A stretch of DNA of 41,653 bases from an uncultured Oscillospiraceae bacterium (GTDB lineage Bacteria > Bacillota > Clostridia > Oscillospirales > Ruminococcaceae), in the NCBI GenBank assembly GCA_900539195.1, contig UQBC01000024.1, positions 1 to 41,653 of the forward strand. Reading direction: 5' to 3'. The notes below the pieces were generated by a model. The model did not search any database, was not told where the DNA came from, and saw only the letters and a list, made by a program, of their open reading frames with translations. Shown in pieces: positions 23,585 to 31,233 of this stretch. The position numbers and the translations under genes are program-made. Each line of letters opens with the position of its first letter. Position 1 is the stretch's first letter.

Positions 23585-24277
23585 ATGGACGAAAAAACAC
23601 TTGCACTTGTGCAGAAGAATAAATTATTCGGCAATATGTCGGGAGAAAATACCGAGCTTTGCGTAAAATTGCTTTCGGGCAGGACAGTCGCCGCAAAATC
23701 GGGTGAAATTATCATGAGCGAGGGTGAACCTGCCGACCGTATCGGAATAGTTCTTTCAGGCAGCGTTCAGGTCATCCGGGAGGATTATTACGGAAACCGT
23801 GACCTTGCCGCTCTGATAAGACAGGGCGGAAGCTTTGCCGAAGTATTCGCCTGCTCAGCCGTAAAACTCCTCCCTGTGACTGTAGAAGCCGCAGGCGACT
23901 GTACCGTAATGCTCCTTGATTACGGAAAGCTGTCCTCGCTGTCGTTATATCCGTTCTATCCGCAGTTTGTAATAAACCTGCTGATAGTAATTTCCGATAA
24001 TGCTCTTATGCTCAACCGCAAGGTCGAGATCATCTCAAAGCGCACCACCAAGGAAAAGATAATGGCGTACTTAAGCCACGAAGCCAAGAAAGCCGGAAGC
24101 GACACCTTCACTGTGCCGCTCGACCGCCGCTCTATGGCAGATTATCTCGGAGTAGAACGCAGTGCGATGTCAGCCAGGCTGTCCGAGCTTGTGAAGGAAG
24201 GTCGTATAATGGTTGACAAAAACACCTTCACCGTTCTTAAATGCCACTGCGGACTTGATAAGATCAATAAGTTCTGA
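23585..24277 (+). CDS. Crp/Fnr-family transcriptional regulator
   Basis: A 230-residue regulator. It has an N-terminal cyclic-nucleotide-binding-like beta barrel (MSEGEPADRIGIVLSGSVQV, GGSFAEVFACS), a dimer helix, and a C-terminal HTH_Crp domain (TVPLDRRSMADYLGVERSAM, then SARLSELVKEGRIMVDK). There is no FNR-type N-terminal cysteine set, so it is probably not an oxygen sensor, and the effector is unknown. SD TGGAGG 5 bases before the ATG selects this start over an in-frame ATG at 23507 that lies inside the promoter. It is divergent from the transketolase operon and its 3' end overlaps the convergent GH3 gene by 14 bases. Confidence 0.92.
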   Translation: MDEKTLALVQKNKLFGNMSGENTELCVKLLSGRTVAAKSGEIIMSEGEPADRIGIVLSGSVQVIREDYYGNRDLAALIRQGGSFAEVFACSAVKLLPVTVEAAGDCTVMLLDYGKLSSLSLYPFYPQFVINLLIVISDNALMLNRKVEIISKRTTKEKIMAYLSHEAKKAGSDTFTVPLDRRSMADYLGVERSAMSARLSELVKEGRIMVDKNTFTVLKCHCGLDKINKF

Positions 24278-27038
24278 AACTCAGCATATAGATCTGTTCC
24301 GGCATCCACAGTTCAAACACCGCAGGCTTGTCCCTGTCGATCCCGGCAAGCACAGCCTTGTCAAACTGTGCAGTCATCGTATCAAATTCGGTAACATCTA
24401 CCGTTGGCTTCACCTCAGCCTCGCATAATGTCTTTCTGCCGTAACGCACGGTTATTTTGCCCGTATTGACACGGCTTCCGCACACTATCTCTATACTGTC
24501 TGCGTCACCGAGTACACAGTTGTTGTAAATCAGTCCACCGCCGAGCATATAGTGCTGTTCGAGCTTCTTGCTGTATTTCATTTTCGTATTATACTTACCG
24601 TCGTAGTTCTTTGCAAGTATACCCTTACAAAGCTCTCTCGGCGGTATTTTTTCACCGCTTACCTCAATAGTTTTTGTGAGCCTGATATCATCGCTTGAAG
24701 CGCCTGCCATGAATGTATATCGTCCCTGCTCTATCGTAAATCTTTCACGGCTGACATCATAGAAACGCAGTTCCGACTTGCTGATATCAAACTCTATATG
24801 CTGTGTCTGTCCGCACCCGATATGCACACGGGCAAATGCTGTAAGCTGTTTCAGCGGACGCTTGACCGACGGATCTTCCGCACGGAAATATACCTGCACG
24901 ACTTCATCGCCGTCAATATCCGATACGTTTCTGACATCGAACGAAATATTTATGCTGTCGTCATATTCGGTCACTTCAAGATCCGAATATTCAAACCTTG
25001 CATAACTCAGCCCGTATCCGAACGGATAAAGCGGCTTACCTTTATAGTAAAGATAAGTCATATCGTTTTCTATAATGTCATAGCTCTCTATCGGTGCAAG
25101 TTCATATTCACTCCTGTACCACGTCTGCGCCAGTCTGCCCGCAGGCGAATATTCACCGCTGATAACCTTTGCAAATGCATTGCCAAGCTCAGGTCCCGCA
25201 TGGGTCGTATAGATTATCGCAGGCATATATTCCTGCTCCTCACATATCGAGAACGGATAGCTTGACACCACCGCCATTACGCATTTGTTGTTGGTGCTGT
25301 AAACCGCTTTGGCAAGCGCAGAATCGTGTGCGGGCAATGACAGCGTCTTACGGTCGTACATTTCACGGGCAACTATCATAGGATCGTTGCCTATGCAGAC
25401 TATCGCATAATCCGCCTTTTCCGCAAGCTCAGCCGCACGTCTTATACCGTCCGAAACAATCTCTTCGCTAAACATCTTGTCGTCGCTCAGTCCGAACTGT
25501 TTTACAAGCGTCAGCTTTCCCTTTTCGTCAACGCCGAGCGCCTTACCGAAATATGTGCGGTACAGCACTTTATCTCCGTGCTTCTGCGGTTTCATTATTT
25601 CCTGCGAATACCAGCGATAAGTGCTTTCGCTGTCGCACTTGCAGGTATTTTCGGTTATGTACCTGTTATTGTAAAGCGAGCGGTACGTTGTTTCATCGTG
25701 ACCGTATTCCGCCTTTTCAAAAAGTGCCCTCGGATCGTCCTTTTCGTAAATCGCACTCACCGTATCATCATCGGATACGCCAAGATACTTTCCCGTAAGT
25801 TCGGATTTTATAACCACACGGTCACAGCCGTTGTCATACATCGCACCGGCAAATTTTCCGCTTATGCCGTCAAGTATAGTCGTATTGTATGACGAATAAC
25901 CCGTGTACCAGTCCATAAGATTACAGTTGCCGTTAAGACCTATCACAGCAACGCTCTTATTTGTATCAAGCGGCAGTATACCGTTATTTTTAAGCAATAC
26001 CGCCTGTTCCAGTGCCGCACGGTGATTGAGCTTTTTATGCTCATCACAGTCAAGCACACTTTCGTCGATATCCGAGAACGGGTGTTTTTCATCAAACTCA
26101 CCAAGTCTGAACCTTGCAAGCATGGTATTGTAAAGCGCCTTGTCTATATCCTTTTCAGATACAAGTCCGCTCTTTACCGCTTCAAGCACCGACGCCTGAA
26201 CCACATCCTCGCTGTCTGTCATAACGTCCGTGCCGTTCTTTATCGCAAGCGCAATTGTTTCTGCGTGTGAAGTGCTGTAACCGTGAAATGTTACGTTTTG
26301 TGAAAAATCTCCGCCGTCAGTTACGACAAAACCAAGTCCCCACTTATCTTTAAGAACTTTCTGTATATCCGGGTTTATTACCGCAGGCACACCTGAAAGC
26401 TCGTTGTACGCCGCCATTACGGAGTACGCTCCTCCGCAGGTTATGGGACGTTCAAATGCCGCATAGTAATATTCATTCAGCGTCCTCGGCTCAATATCGG
26501 AAGACGCCGTTCCACGTTCATTTTCGGTATTGTTGGCACAGAAATGCTTCAGTGTCGGTATCGATTGCATATATTCACCTTGCCGGTCTGCAAGTCCTTT
26601 TGTGTATGCCGCCGACATTTCACCCGTTAAAAACGGATCTTCACCGTAGCCCTCTTCATTTCTTCCCCAGAGCGGATTTCTGCACAGGTCAACGGTAGGT
26701 CCCCACAGCATCAGATGGCCGCTCGGGTGGCGTTTATTCAGCACCCGTGCCTCCTTACCTGCCGTAAGCCCGGCTTTTTCCATTAGCTCTGTATCAAACG
26801 TTCCGGACAGCCCTATAGGCTGCGGAAATACGGTCGTCGGCTCTTCGGGATTTCTTGAAACATATCCCCTTGCAACTTCCGCACCGACATACCACTCTCC
26901 TATATCAAGGCGAGGCACTGCCGCCATATGGTTTGACATCAGACCTGCCTTTTCCTTGATTGTCAGCCTTGATAAAAGATCCTTTACACGCTCGTCAAAC
27001 GACAGCGAGCTATTCCTGAATCTATATTTATTCTCCAT
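24264..27038 (-). CDS. Glycoside hydrolase family 3 protein (beta-glucosidase-like)
   Basis: A 924-residue GH3 enzyme without a signal peptide, so likely cytoplasmic and acting on imported oligosaccharides. The N-terminal barrel shows LKHFCANN (164-171) and GLGFVVTDGGD with the nucleophile Asp241; the usual SDW motif is replaced by TDGG. The GH3 C-terminal domain (VAVIGLNGNCNLMDWY) is split by an insert of about 130 residues with repeated YxG-type strands (roughly 395-530). GNDPMIVAREMYDR and LAQTWY follow, then a fibronectin-like domain and a C-terminal CBM6-like segment (YNNCVLGDADSIEIVCGS). SD GGAGG is 5 bases before the ATG. Substrate, beta-glucoside or beta-xyloside, is open. Confidence 0.92.
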   Translation of the reverse strand: MENKYRFRNSSLSFDERVKDLLSRLTIKEKAGLMSNHMAAVPRLDIGEWYVGAEVARGYVSRNPEEPTTVFPQPIGLSGTFDTELMEKAGLTAGKEARVLNKRHPSGHLMLWGPTVDLCRNPLWGRNEEGYGEDPFLTGEMSAAYTKGLADRQGEYMQSIPTLKHFCANNTENERGTASSDIEPRTLNEYYYAAFERPITCGGAYSVMAAYNELSGVPAVINPDIQKVLKDKWGLGFVVTDGGDFSQNVTFHGYSTSHAETIALAIKNGTDVMTDSEDVVQASVLEAVKSGLVSEKDIDKALYNTMLARFRLGEFDEKHPFSDIDESVLDCDEHKKLNHRAALEQAVLLKNNGILPLDTNKSVAVIGLNGNCNLMDWYTGYSSYNTTILDGISGKFAGAMYDNGCDRVVIKSELTGKYLGVSDDDTVSAIYEKDDPRALFEKAEYGHDETTYRSLYNNRYITENTCKCDSESTYRWYSQEIMKPQKHGDKVLYRTYFGKALGVDEKGKLTLVKQFGLSDDKMFSEEIVSDGIRRAAELAEKADYAIVCIGNDPMIVAREMYDRKTLSLPAHDSALAKAVYSTNNKCVMAVVSSYPFSICEEQEYMPAIIYTTHAGPELGNAFAKVISGEYSPAGRLAQTWYRSEYELAPIESYDIIENDMTYLYYKGKPLYPFGYGLSYARFEYSDLEVTEYDDSINISFDVRNVSDIDGDEVVQVYFRAEDPSVKRPLKQLTAFARVHIGCGQTQHIEFDISKSELRFYDVSRERFTIEQGRYTFMAGASSDDIRLTKTIEVSGEKIPPRELCKGILAKNYDGKYNTKMKYSKKLEQHYMLGGGLIYNNCVLGDADSIEIVCGSRVNTGKITVRYGRKTLCEAEVKPTVDVTEFDTMTAQFDKAVLAGIDRDKPAVFELWMPEQIYMLSFRTY

Positions 27039-27097
27039 GTTCTCCTCCGTCTTGCAGTTGTTGACTTTTTACGCAAACCGCAATATACATCATCGCT

Positions 27098-27126
27098 ATC
27101 ATAGCATATGTAATCGTTTTCGTCAA
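27098..27126 (-). promoter_or_regulatory. GH3 promoter with an operator-like motif in the spacer
   Basis: On the minus strand: TTGACG (27126-27121), a 17-base spacer and TATGAT (27103-27098), with TG before the -10. The spacer holds TGTAATCGTTTT (27109-27120, plus strand), the same core as at the GH31 promoter. This is typical of a LacI-family repressor site. Confidence 0.72.
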
Positions 27127-27149
27127 TAGCATTTTGTGCATTTTCGCAA

Positions 27150-27187
27150 AATAACGCAGTGCCGTTTTAAAGCATATCTGCGTTATT
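27150..27187 (-). terminator. Terminator after the MATE gene
   Basis: AATAACGCAG (27150-27159) pairs with CTGCGTTATT (27178-27187). On the minus strand it is followed by TTGCG, so the T-run is short. It lies between the MATE stop and the GH3 promoter. Confidence 0.65.
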
Positions 27188-27211
27188 CCGTATTCATTTC
27201 AAGCCGGATAC

Positions 27212-28576
27212 TTACTCGATTTTCGGCATCCATTTACCCTTCCATGTGTACAGCGCCATAAGCACGACGCCTATTACCCACGAAACAGGGTACAGCAGAT
27301 AAACGCCGTCAATAGTCGGGAAAAGCGGCACTACGAGCCATATCCAGAATATTCTGAAAATGCACATTGCGAACAGTAATATCAGCATCGGAGGAATGCT
27401 CTTGCCCGTGCCTCTTACAGCCCCCGCAAGCACATTCATTATTGCAAGCAGGAAATAGAACGGGCAGAAGTATTTCATTGCGGTTTCGCCGCAGGCGGCT
27501 ACTGCGTCATCGTTTGTGAAAAGCCTTATAATCGGGTCGGCAAACACAAGCAGCAGGACGCCTGTTATGACAGTGTAAACAACGCCCATACCGAGTGCTG
27601 TCCACATACCCTTTTTAACACGTTCGGGCTTATTCGCACCGTAGTTCTGACCGACAAAGGTAGTCACCGCCATACTTATACTAAGCACCGGCAGGATGTT
27701 GAAGCCGTCCACCTTAAGATATGCGCCGAAGCCTGCTACCGCATCCGAGCCGAAGCTGTTGACGCTTGCCTGTACAAGCACGTTTGAAAAGGAGATGACC
27801 ATATTCTGAATGCCTGTAGGCAGACCTACCTTTATTATCCTTATCGCCATATCCCTGTGTACCTTTATCTGACGGATAAACAGCTTATAATCCGCATTTA
27901 CCCTCACCATATAGATTATAGCCATAACGCAGGAAACAAGCTGGCTCGCATCGGTCGCTATCGCCGCACCCTCTACGCCCATACCGAAGCCTTGTATCAG
28001 TATAAGGTCGAGTGCAATATTCACAACAGATGCCGCACCGAGATATAACAGCGGTCTTTTTGAATTTCCAGCCGCATTGAATATTCCGGCACACATATTA
28101 TAAAGCACGTTGAACAGCAATCCGCCGCAGTATATCTGCAAATAGAGCGATGCGCCGTCAAGGATATTATCCGGTGTCTGCATCCATACGAGGAACAGTC
28201 TGCTCATAAATACACCCATGACCGTCAGCACAAGGCCGATTATAACTGCGATTGCCATAGCCGTATGTACCGCTCTTTTCACATCGTCCTTACGCTTTGC
28301 ACCCATGTACTGCGATATAATAACGCCTGCGCCGACCGATGCGCCCTGGCTGAACGCTATCAGCAGACTGACGATAGAGCCGGTTGAGCCTACCGCCGCC
28401 AGAGCCTCCTTGCCCACGCAGTTTCCTACTATTATAGAATCGACCGTGCTGTATAACTGCTGTAAGAGGTTGCCCAGTATCAGCGGCACGGAAAATATAA
28501 GCAGCTTCTTCCAGATAGAGCCCTCTGTCATAAGGACCGTTCCGGATTTCTTCTTTTCTTTTATATCTACGCTCAA
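27212..28576 (-). CDS. MATE-family efflux transporter
   Basis: A 454-residue multidrug/toxin extrusion (MatE) protein with about 12 membrane segments in two repeats. Motifs are FSVPLILGNLLQQLYSTVDS, IIVGNCVGKEALAAVG, ISQYMGAKRKDDV and TFVGQNYGANKPERV. Frames can be drawn from ATGs at 28615 and 28600, but these lie inside or at the promoter (28605-28632), whose transcript should start near 28598. The first well-placed start is TTG at 28576, 6 bases after AAAGGAAG; an ATG at 28531 is another option. Substrate unknown; it is not in an operon. Confidence 0.9.
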   Translation of the reverse strand: MSVDIKEKKKSGTVLMTEGSIWKKLLIFSVPLILGNLLQQLYSTVDSIIVGNCVGKEALAAVGSTGSIVSLLIAFSQGASVGAGVIISQYMGAKRKDDVKRAVHTAMAIAVIIGLVLTVMGVFMSRLFLVWMQTPDNILDGASLYLQIYCGGLLFNVLYNMCAGIFNAAGNSKRPLLYLGAASVVNIALDLILIQGFGMGVEGAAIATDASQLVSCVMAIIYMVRVNADYKLFIRQIKVHRDMAIRIIKVGLPTGIQNMVISFSNVLVQASVNSFGSDAVAGFGAYLKVDGFNILPVLSISMAVTTFVGQNYGANKPERVKKGMWTALGMGVVYTVITGVLLLVFADPIIRLFTNDDAVAACGETAMKYFCPFYFLLAIMNVLAGAVRGTGKSIPPMLILLFAMCIFRIFWIWLVVPLFPTIDGVYLLYPVSWVIGVVLMALYTWKGKWMPKIE

Positions 28577-28604
28577 GTTAAACTTCCTTTCTTCATCCAT
28601 AAAT

Positions 28605-28632
28605 ATTATACTCATTTAAAAGAATATGTCAA
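28605..28632 (-). promoter_or_regulatory. Promoter of the MATE gene
   Basis: On the minus strand: TTGACA (28632-28627), a 16-base spacer and TATAAT (28610-28605). Its position rules out upstream in-frame ATGs as starts. Confidence 0.82.
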
Positions 28633-28667
28633 CTTCCGTTATCACTGACGTTTTGTGCCACAGCATA

Positions 28668-28696
28668 TTGAACTGTGTTACAGATTGTGATAAAAT
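28668..28696 (+). promoter_or_regulatory. Promoter of the small acidic ORF
   Basis: TTGAAC (28668-28673), a 17-base spacer and TAAAAT (28691-28696). The stretch TTACAG..TTGTGATAAAAT is shared with the chemoreceptor promoter at 29779-29807. Confidence 0.68.
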
Positions 28697-28734
28697 GTAA
28701 ATAGCAGAAAACACGCCGAAGGGATATGATAAAT

Positions 28735-28890
28735 ATGACAGACGAAAAGAAAAAAGCTCCCGAAGCTTCCGTACAGCCTGATGATAAAAGCGACTACAGA
28801 CAGTCTGCCGACAAAGAGGAGGCTATATGGGATATGAAGCAGGAGCTTGATGATTATATCGAGGATCAGGGTATTTATATAAGGCAGTAA
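28735..28890 (+). CDS. Small acidic protein of unknown function
   Basis: A 51-codon ORF starting MTDEKKKAPEASVQPDDK and ending DDYIEDQGIYIRQ. It is highly charged, with no hydrophobic segment or cysteine, a probably disordered first half and a helical acidic second half (EEAIWDMKQELDDYIED). SD GAAGGGA is 11 bases upstream of this ATG; the ATG at 28726 is too close to it. It has its own promoter and is divergent from the MATE gene. I do not recognise the family. After it, 28891-29062 shows no gene; it has only an ACGGATA..TATCCGT inverted repeat at about 28953-28987. Confidence 0.6.
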   Translation: MTDEKKKAPEASVQPDDKSDYRQSADKEEAIWDMKQELDDYIEDQGIYIRQ

Positions 28891-29062
28891 AATATAGAAT
28901 AAACCGATTTGCCCTTTCGGGATAACTATGCGATAAGAAGTGTGAGAAACGGATACAGATAATATGAAGCCGTATATATCCGTATTCCGCCTAATATTTC
29001 AAAAACGCACCCGATGACATAAGAGAATTCATACGGGCGGCTGAAGAAACGCTAAAATAAGC

Positions 29063-29091
29063 TTGACAAAGCACTTTAACTGTGCTAAAAT
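29063..29091 (+). promoter_or_regulatory. Promoter of the preQ1 riboswitch/queT transcript
   Basis: TTGACA (29063-29068), a 17-base spacer and TAAAAT (29086-29091), with TG at 29083-29084. The start near 29098 is right at the first aptamer base pair. Confidence 0.85.
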
Positions 29092-29099
29092 CATTTTTT

Positions 29100-29159
29100 G
29101 TGAGTTCGCAATATCCTCACTTTCCGTCAAAAGACGGATAAATCAAAACTACGAAAGGA
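29100..29159 (+). ncRNA. preQ1-I riboswitch
   Basis: GTGAG/CTCAC form stem P1 around the loop TTCGCAATATC, close to the Thermoanaerobacter class I loop (UCGCAGUAACC). After P1 comes an A-rich strand ending AAAACTACGAAAGGA. The loop TCC can pair with GGA of the SD (29154-29159), giving the class I pseudoknot that hides the ribosome site when preQ1 binds. An extra hairpin, CCGTC-AAAA-GACGG (29125-29138), is inserted between P1 and the A-rich strand. The downstream gene is queT, the classic target. Confidence 0.82.
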
Positions 29160-29168
29160 CAATTCAAT

Positions 29169-29669
29169 ATGCGAAACAAAAAAGTCCTGTTTATCACACA
29201 GGGAGCCGTTATCGCCGCAATCTATGTAGTGCTGACCTATATTGTCAGCCTGCTGGGGCTTACAAACGGCGTAATTCAGGTGCGTCTTTCCGAGGCGCTC
29301 ACAATCCTGCCGGTATTTACTCCGGCGGCAATTCCGGGACTGGTTGTAGGCTGTGTCATCTCAAACATACTGACCGGTGCTGTAATATGGGATGTTATCT
29401 TCGGAAGCCTTGCCACACTCATAGGAGCGGTAGGCACATATCTTCTGAGAAAGCATCACAGGATACTGTACCCCCTTCCGCCCATAATTGCCAATACTGT
29501 TATAGTACCGCTTGTACTGACCTATGCTTACGGTGTGCCGGACGCATTATGGTTCTCGGCGCTGACGGTATGTGCAGGTGAGGTCATCTCCTGCGGAGTT
29601 CTCGGTCTGCTCCTGTATCACGGACTGGACAACAAATATTGCAGACGTTTGTTTACCGCAAAGGTTTAA
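29169..29669 (+). CDS. queT: QueT-family queuosine precursor transporter
   Basis: A 166-residue membrane protein of the QueT family (PF06177-like), thought to be the substrate-binding S component of an energy-coupling-factor transporter for preQ1 or related queuosine precursors. VQVRLSEALTILPVFTPAAI followed by PGLVVGCVISNIL is the family signature, and about five to six hydrophobic segments follow. SD AAAGGA, 9 bases before the ATG, is part of the riboswitch pseudoknot. No ECF ATPase or T component is in the window, so it probably uses a shared module. A hairpin terminator follows. Confidence 0.94.
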   Translation: MRNKKVLFITQGAVIAAIYVVLTYIVSLLGLTNGVIQVRLSEALTILPVFTPAAIPGLVVGCVISNILTGAVIWDVIFGSLATLIGAVGTYLLRKHHRILYPLPPIIANTVIVPLVLTYAYGVPDALWFSALTVCAGEVISCGVLGLLLYHGLDNKYCRRLFTAKV

Positions 29670-29685
29670 CAAACAAAACAGTTTG

Positions 29686-29716
29686 AGCCGCTATGATTAT
29701 ATCATGGCGGCTTTCG
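29686..29716 (+). terminator. Terminator after queT
   Basis: AGCCGC (29686-29691) pairs with GCGGCT (29707-29712), extended inside by ATGAT/ATCAT. The T-run is short (TTTCGT). Confidence 0.6.
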
Positions 29717-29778
29717 TGCAACTTGTACATTTATTAACGGTTTTTTGGTGTATTCCACCAAACACACCGCTTTACTTC

Positions 29779-29807
29779 TTGACTTATTACAGCATTTGTG
29801 ATAAAAT
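29779..29807 (+). promoter_or_regulatory. Promoter of the chemoreceptor gene
   Basis: TTGACT (29779-29784), a 17-base spacer and TAAAAT (29802-29807). It shares TTACAG..TTGTGATAAAAT with the promoter at 28668. Confidence 0.75.
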
Positions 29808-29843
29808 CAGATTATCAAAATGTAAGTTCAAGAGGTGTTTCTT

Positions 29844-31175
29844 ATGAAAAAAAATAAAGGCTGGTTAAAAAATAAAGCGCAGAGCCAGGTAGTTGTAATA
29901 ACATTTTTATGCGTTGTCTGCTGTATAATGATGCTGGCTACCGTTGCCGTATGCACTGTCAACATTCTGACAATGGTAGGTCACGACGACCCTGTTTATC
30001 ATTCTTCGATAATGCTGTCACTGATTACCGAGGGCATTTCGCTTATCGTTACTGCGGCATTTATCCTGCTTTGCATTTATGTAAAAAAAGCAATAGTAAA
30101 GCCTATCAGAAAAATCAGCAACGAACTTAATAACTTCTCAGAGGGTATTCTTTCCGCTGAATTTGACGTTAAGATAAACGACAGCGATATAGGAAAACTT
30201 GCCGGCTCGCTCAATACTGCCAAATGGTATCTCAAAAAAATGGTCGATGAACTTACATATCTCCTTACTCAGATGTCATACGGCAACATCAGCTTTACCA
30301 TTAACTATGATTACAAGGGCGAATTTGCTCCCATAAAGTCGGCATTCGAGCAGATACTTGTAAATCTTAATGACTCGTTTTCAAAAATACAGAAGGCAGG
30401 CACGACGCTTTACGATGCATCGGAGCAGGTTTCAAGCGGCTCTCAGGCACTTGCACAGGGTACAAGCGAGCAGGAAGCCTCTATCCGTGAGTTGTCAGAC
30501 TATGTGCAGGATATTTCAGGCAAAGTAAACAAGAACGCCGAAAACGCAAAGAACGTAAGTGAAATTTCAGATACTGCGACCACCGACCTTAAGAAAGGCA
30601 ATGCAGAAATGCAGAAGATGCTTGCCGCAATGAAGATAATCGATGAAAAATCAGTCGAGATCGAGAAGATTATCAATACTATCGACAACATTGCATTCCA
30701 GACAAATATACTTGCTCTTAATGCCGCAGTAGAAGCCGCAAGAGCAGGCGAAGCCGGCAAGGGCTTTGCAGTCGTTGCAGACGAGGTCAGAAACCTTGCA
30801 AGCAAGTCCGCAGAGGCCGCTCAGACAACAAGCGAGCTTATCAGCAGCACTATCGAAGCCGTTTCAAACGGCACAGCAATTGCCGATTCGACAGCTCAGA
30901 CTATCGAAAGCGTTATGGAGCGTTTCAGCAACGCAAACTCGCTTATCAACGAAATATCGGACAGCTCGGCACAGCAGGCGACTATGGTTGATCAGGTGCT
31001 TTCAAGCGTCGGTCAGATCTCAGCGGTAGTTCAGAACAATGCCGCCACAGCAGAAGAAAGCGCAAGCGCAAGCGCACTTACTGCCGCTCAGGCGAAAGAG
31101 CTTCAGAAGATGGTCAAGCAGTTCCATCTGCGTGAAGACGGTCAGGTTCATCTTGAAGGACCTATGGAAGAATAA
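29844..31175 (+). CDS. Methyl-accepting chemotaxis protein with minimal extracellular loop
   Basis: A 443-residue chemoreceptor. Two membrane segments (about 15-39 and 55-80) are separated by only about 15 residues, so there is no folded extracellular sensor. A HAMP-like region follows (KPIRKISNELNNFSEG), then a second HAMP-like stretch to about 175. The signalling coiled coil has the conserved tip IDNIAFQTNILALNAAVEAA, then RAGEAGKGFAVVADEVRNLA. Adaptation-type QEA/EES sites flank it. SD AAGAGGTG precedes the ATG; an in-frame GTG at 29835 lies in the SD. It may sense an internal or membrane signal. No other che genes are in the window. Confidence 0.93.
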   Translation: MKKNKGWLKNKAQSQVVVITFLCVVCCIMMLATVAVCTVNILTMVGHDDPVYHSSIMLSLITEGISLIVTAAFILLCIYVKKAIVKPIRKISNELNNFSEGILSAEFDVKINDSDIGKLAGSLNTAKWYLKKMVDELTYLLTQMSYGNISFTINYDYKGEFAPIKSAFEQILVNLNDSFSKIQKAGTTLYDASEQVSSGSQALAQGTSEQEASIRELSDYVQDISGKVNKNAENAKNVSEISDTATTDLKKGNAEMQKMLAAMKIIDEKSVEIEKIINTIDNIAFQTNILALNAAVEAARAGEAGKGFAVVADEVRNLASKSAEAAQTTSELISSTIEAVSNGTAIADSTAQTIESVMERFSNANSLINEISDSSAQQATMVDQVLSSVGQISAVVQNNAATAEESASASALTAAQAKELQKMVKQFHLREDGQVHLEGPMEE

Positions 31176-31190
31176 CAGGAATAGCAAACA

Positions 31191-31221
31191 AAAGCAGGCT
31201 GAGAATGCCTGCTTTGTTTTT
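31191..31221 (+). terminator. Terminator after the chemoreceptor
   Basis: AAAGCAGGC (31191-31199), a 7-base loop and GCCTGCTTT (31207-31215), followed by GTTTTTA. It ends 13 bases before the hydrolase ATG, so the hydrolase gets only read-through or has its own promoter inside the MCP gene. Confidence 0.85.
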
Positions 31222-31233
31222 AGGGAGAATTAT

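Noticed and set aside
28577..28615. Upstream ATG starts (28615, 28600) for the MATE gene
   Set aside because: They lie inside or at the edge of the gene's own promoter; TTG at 28576 has the proper SD.
29835..29843. GTG start three codons upstream for the chemoreceptor
   Set aside because: The GTG is part of the SD sequence; the ATG at 29844 has correct spacing.
31039..31233. N-terminal extension of the hydrolase into the chemoreceptor gene
   Set aside because: The extension is an Arg/Gln-rich out-of-frame reading of the MCP gene and crosses a terminator; a strong SD precedes ATG 31234.
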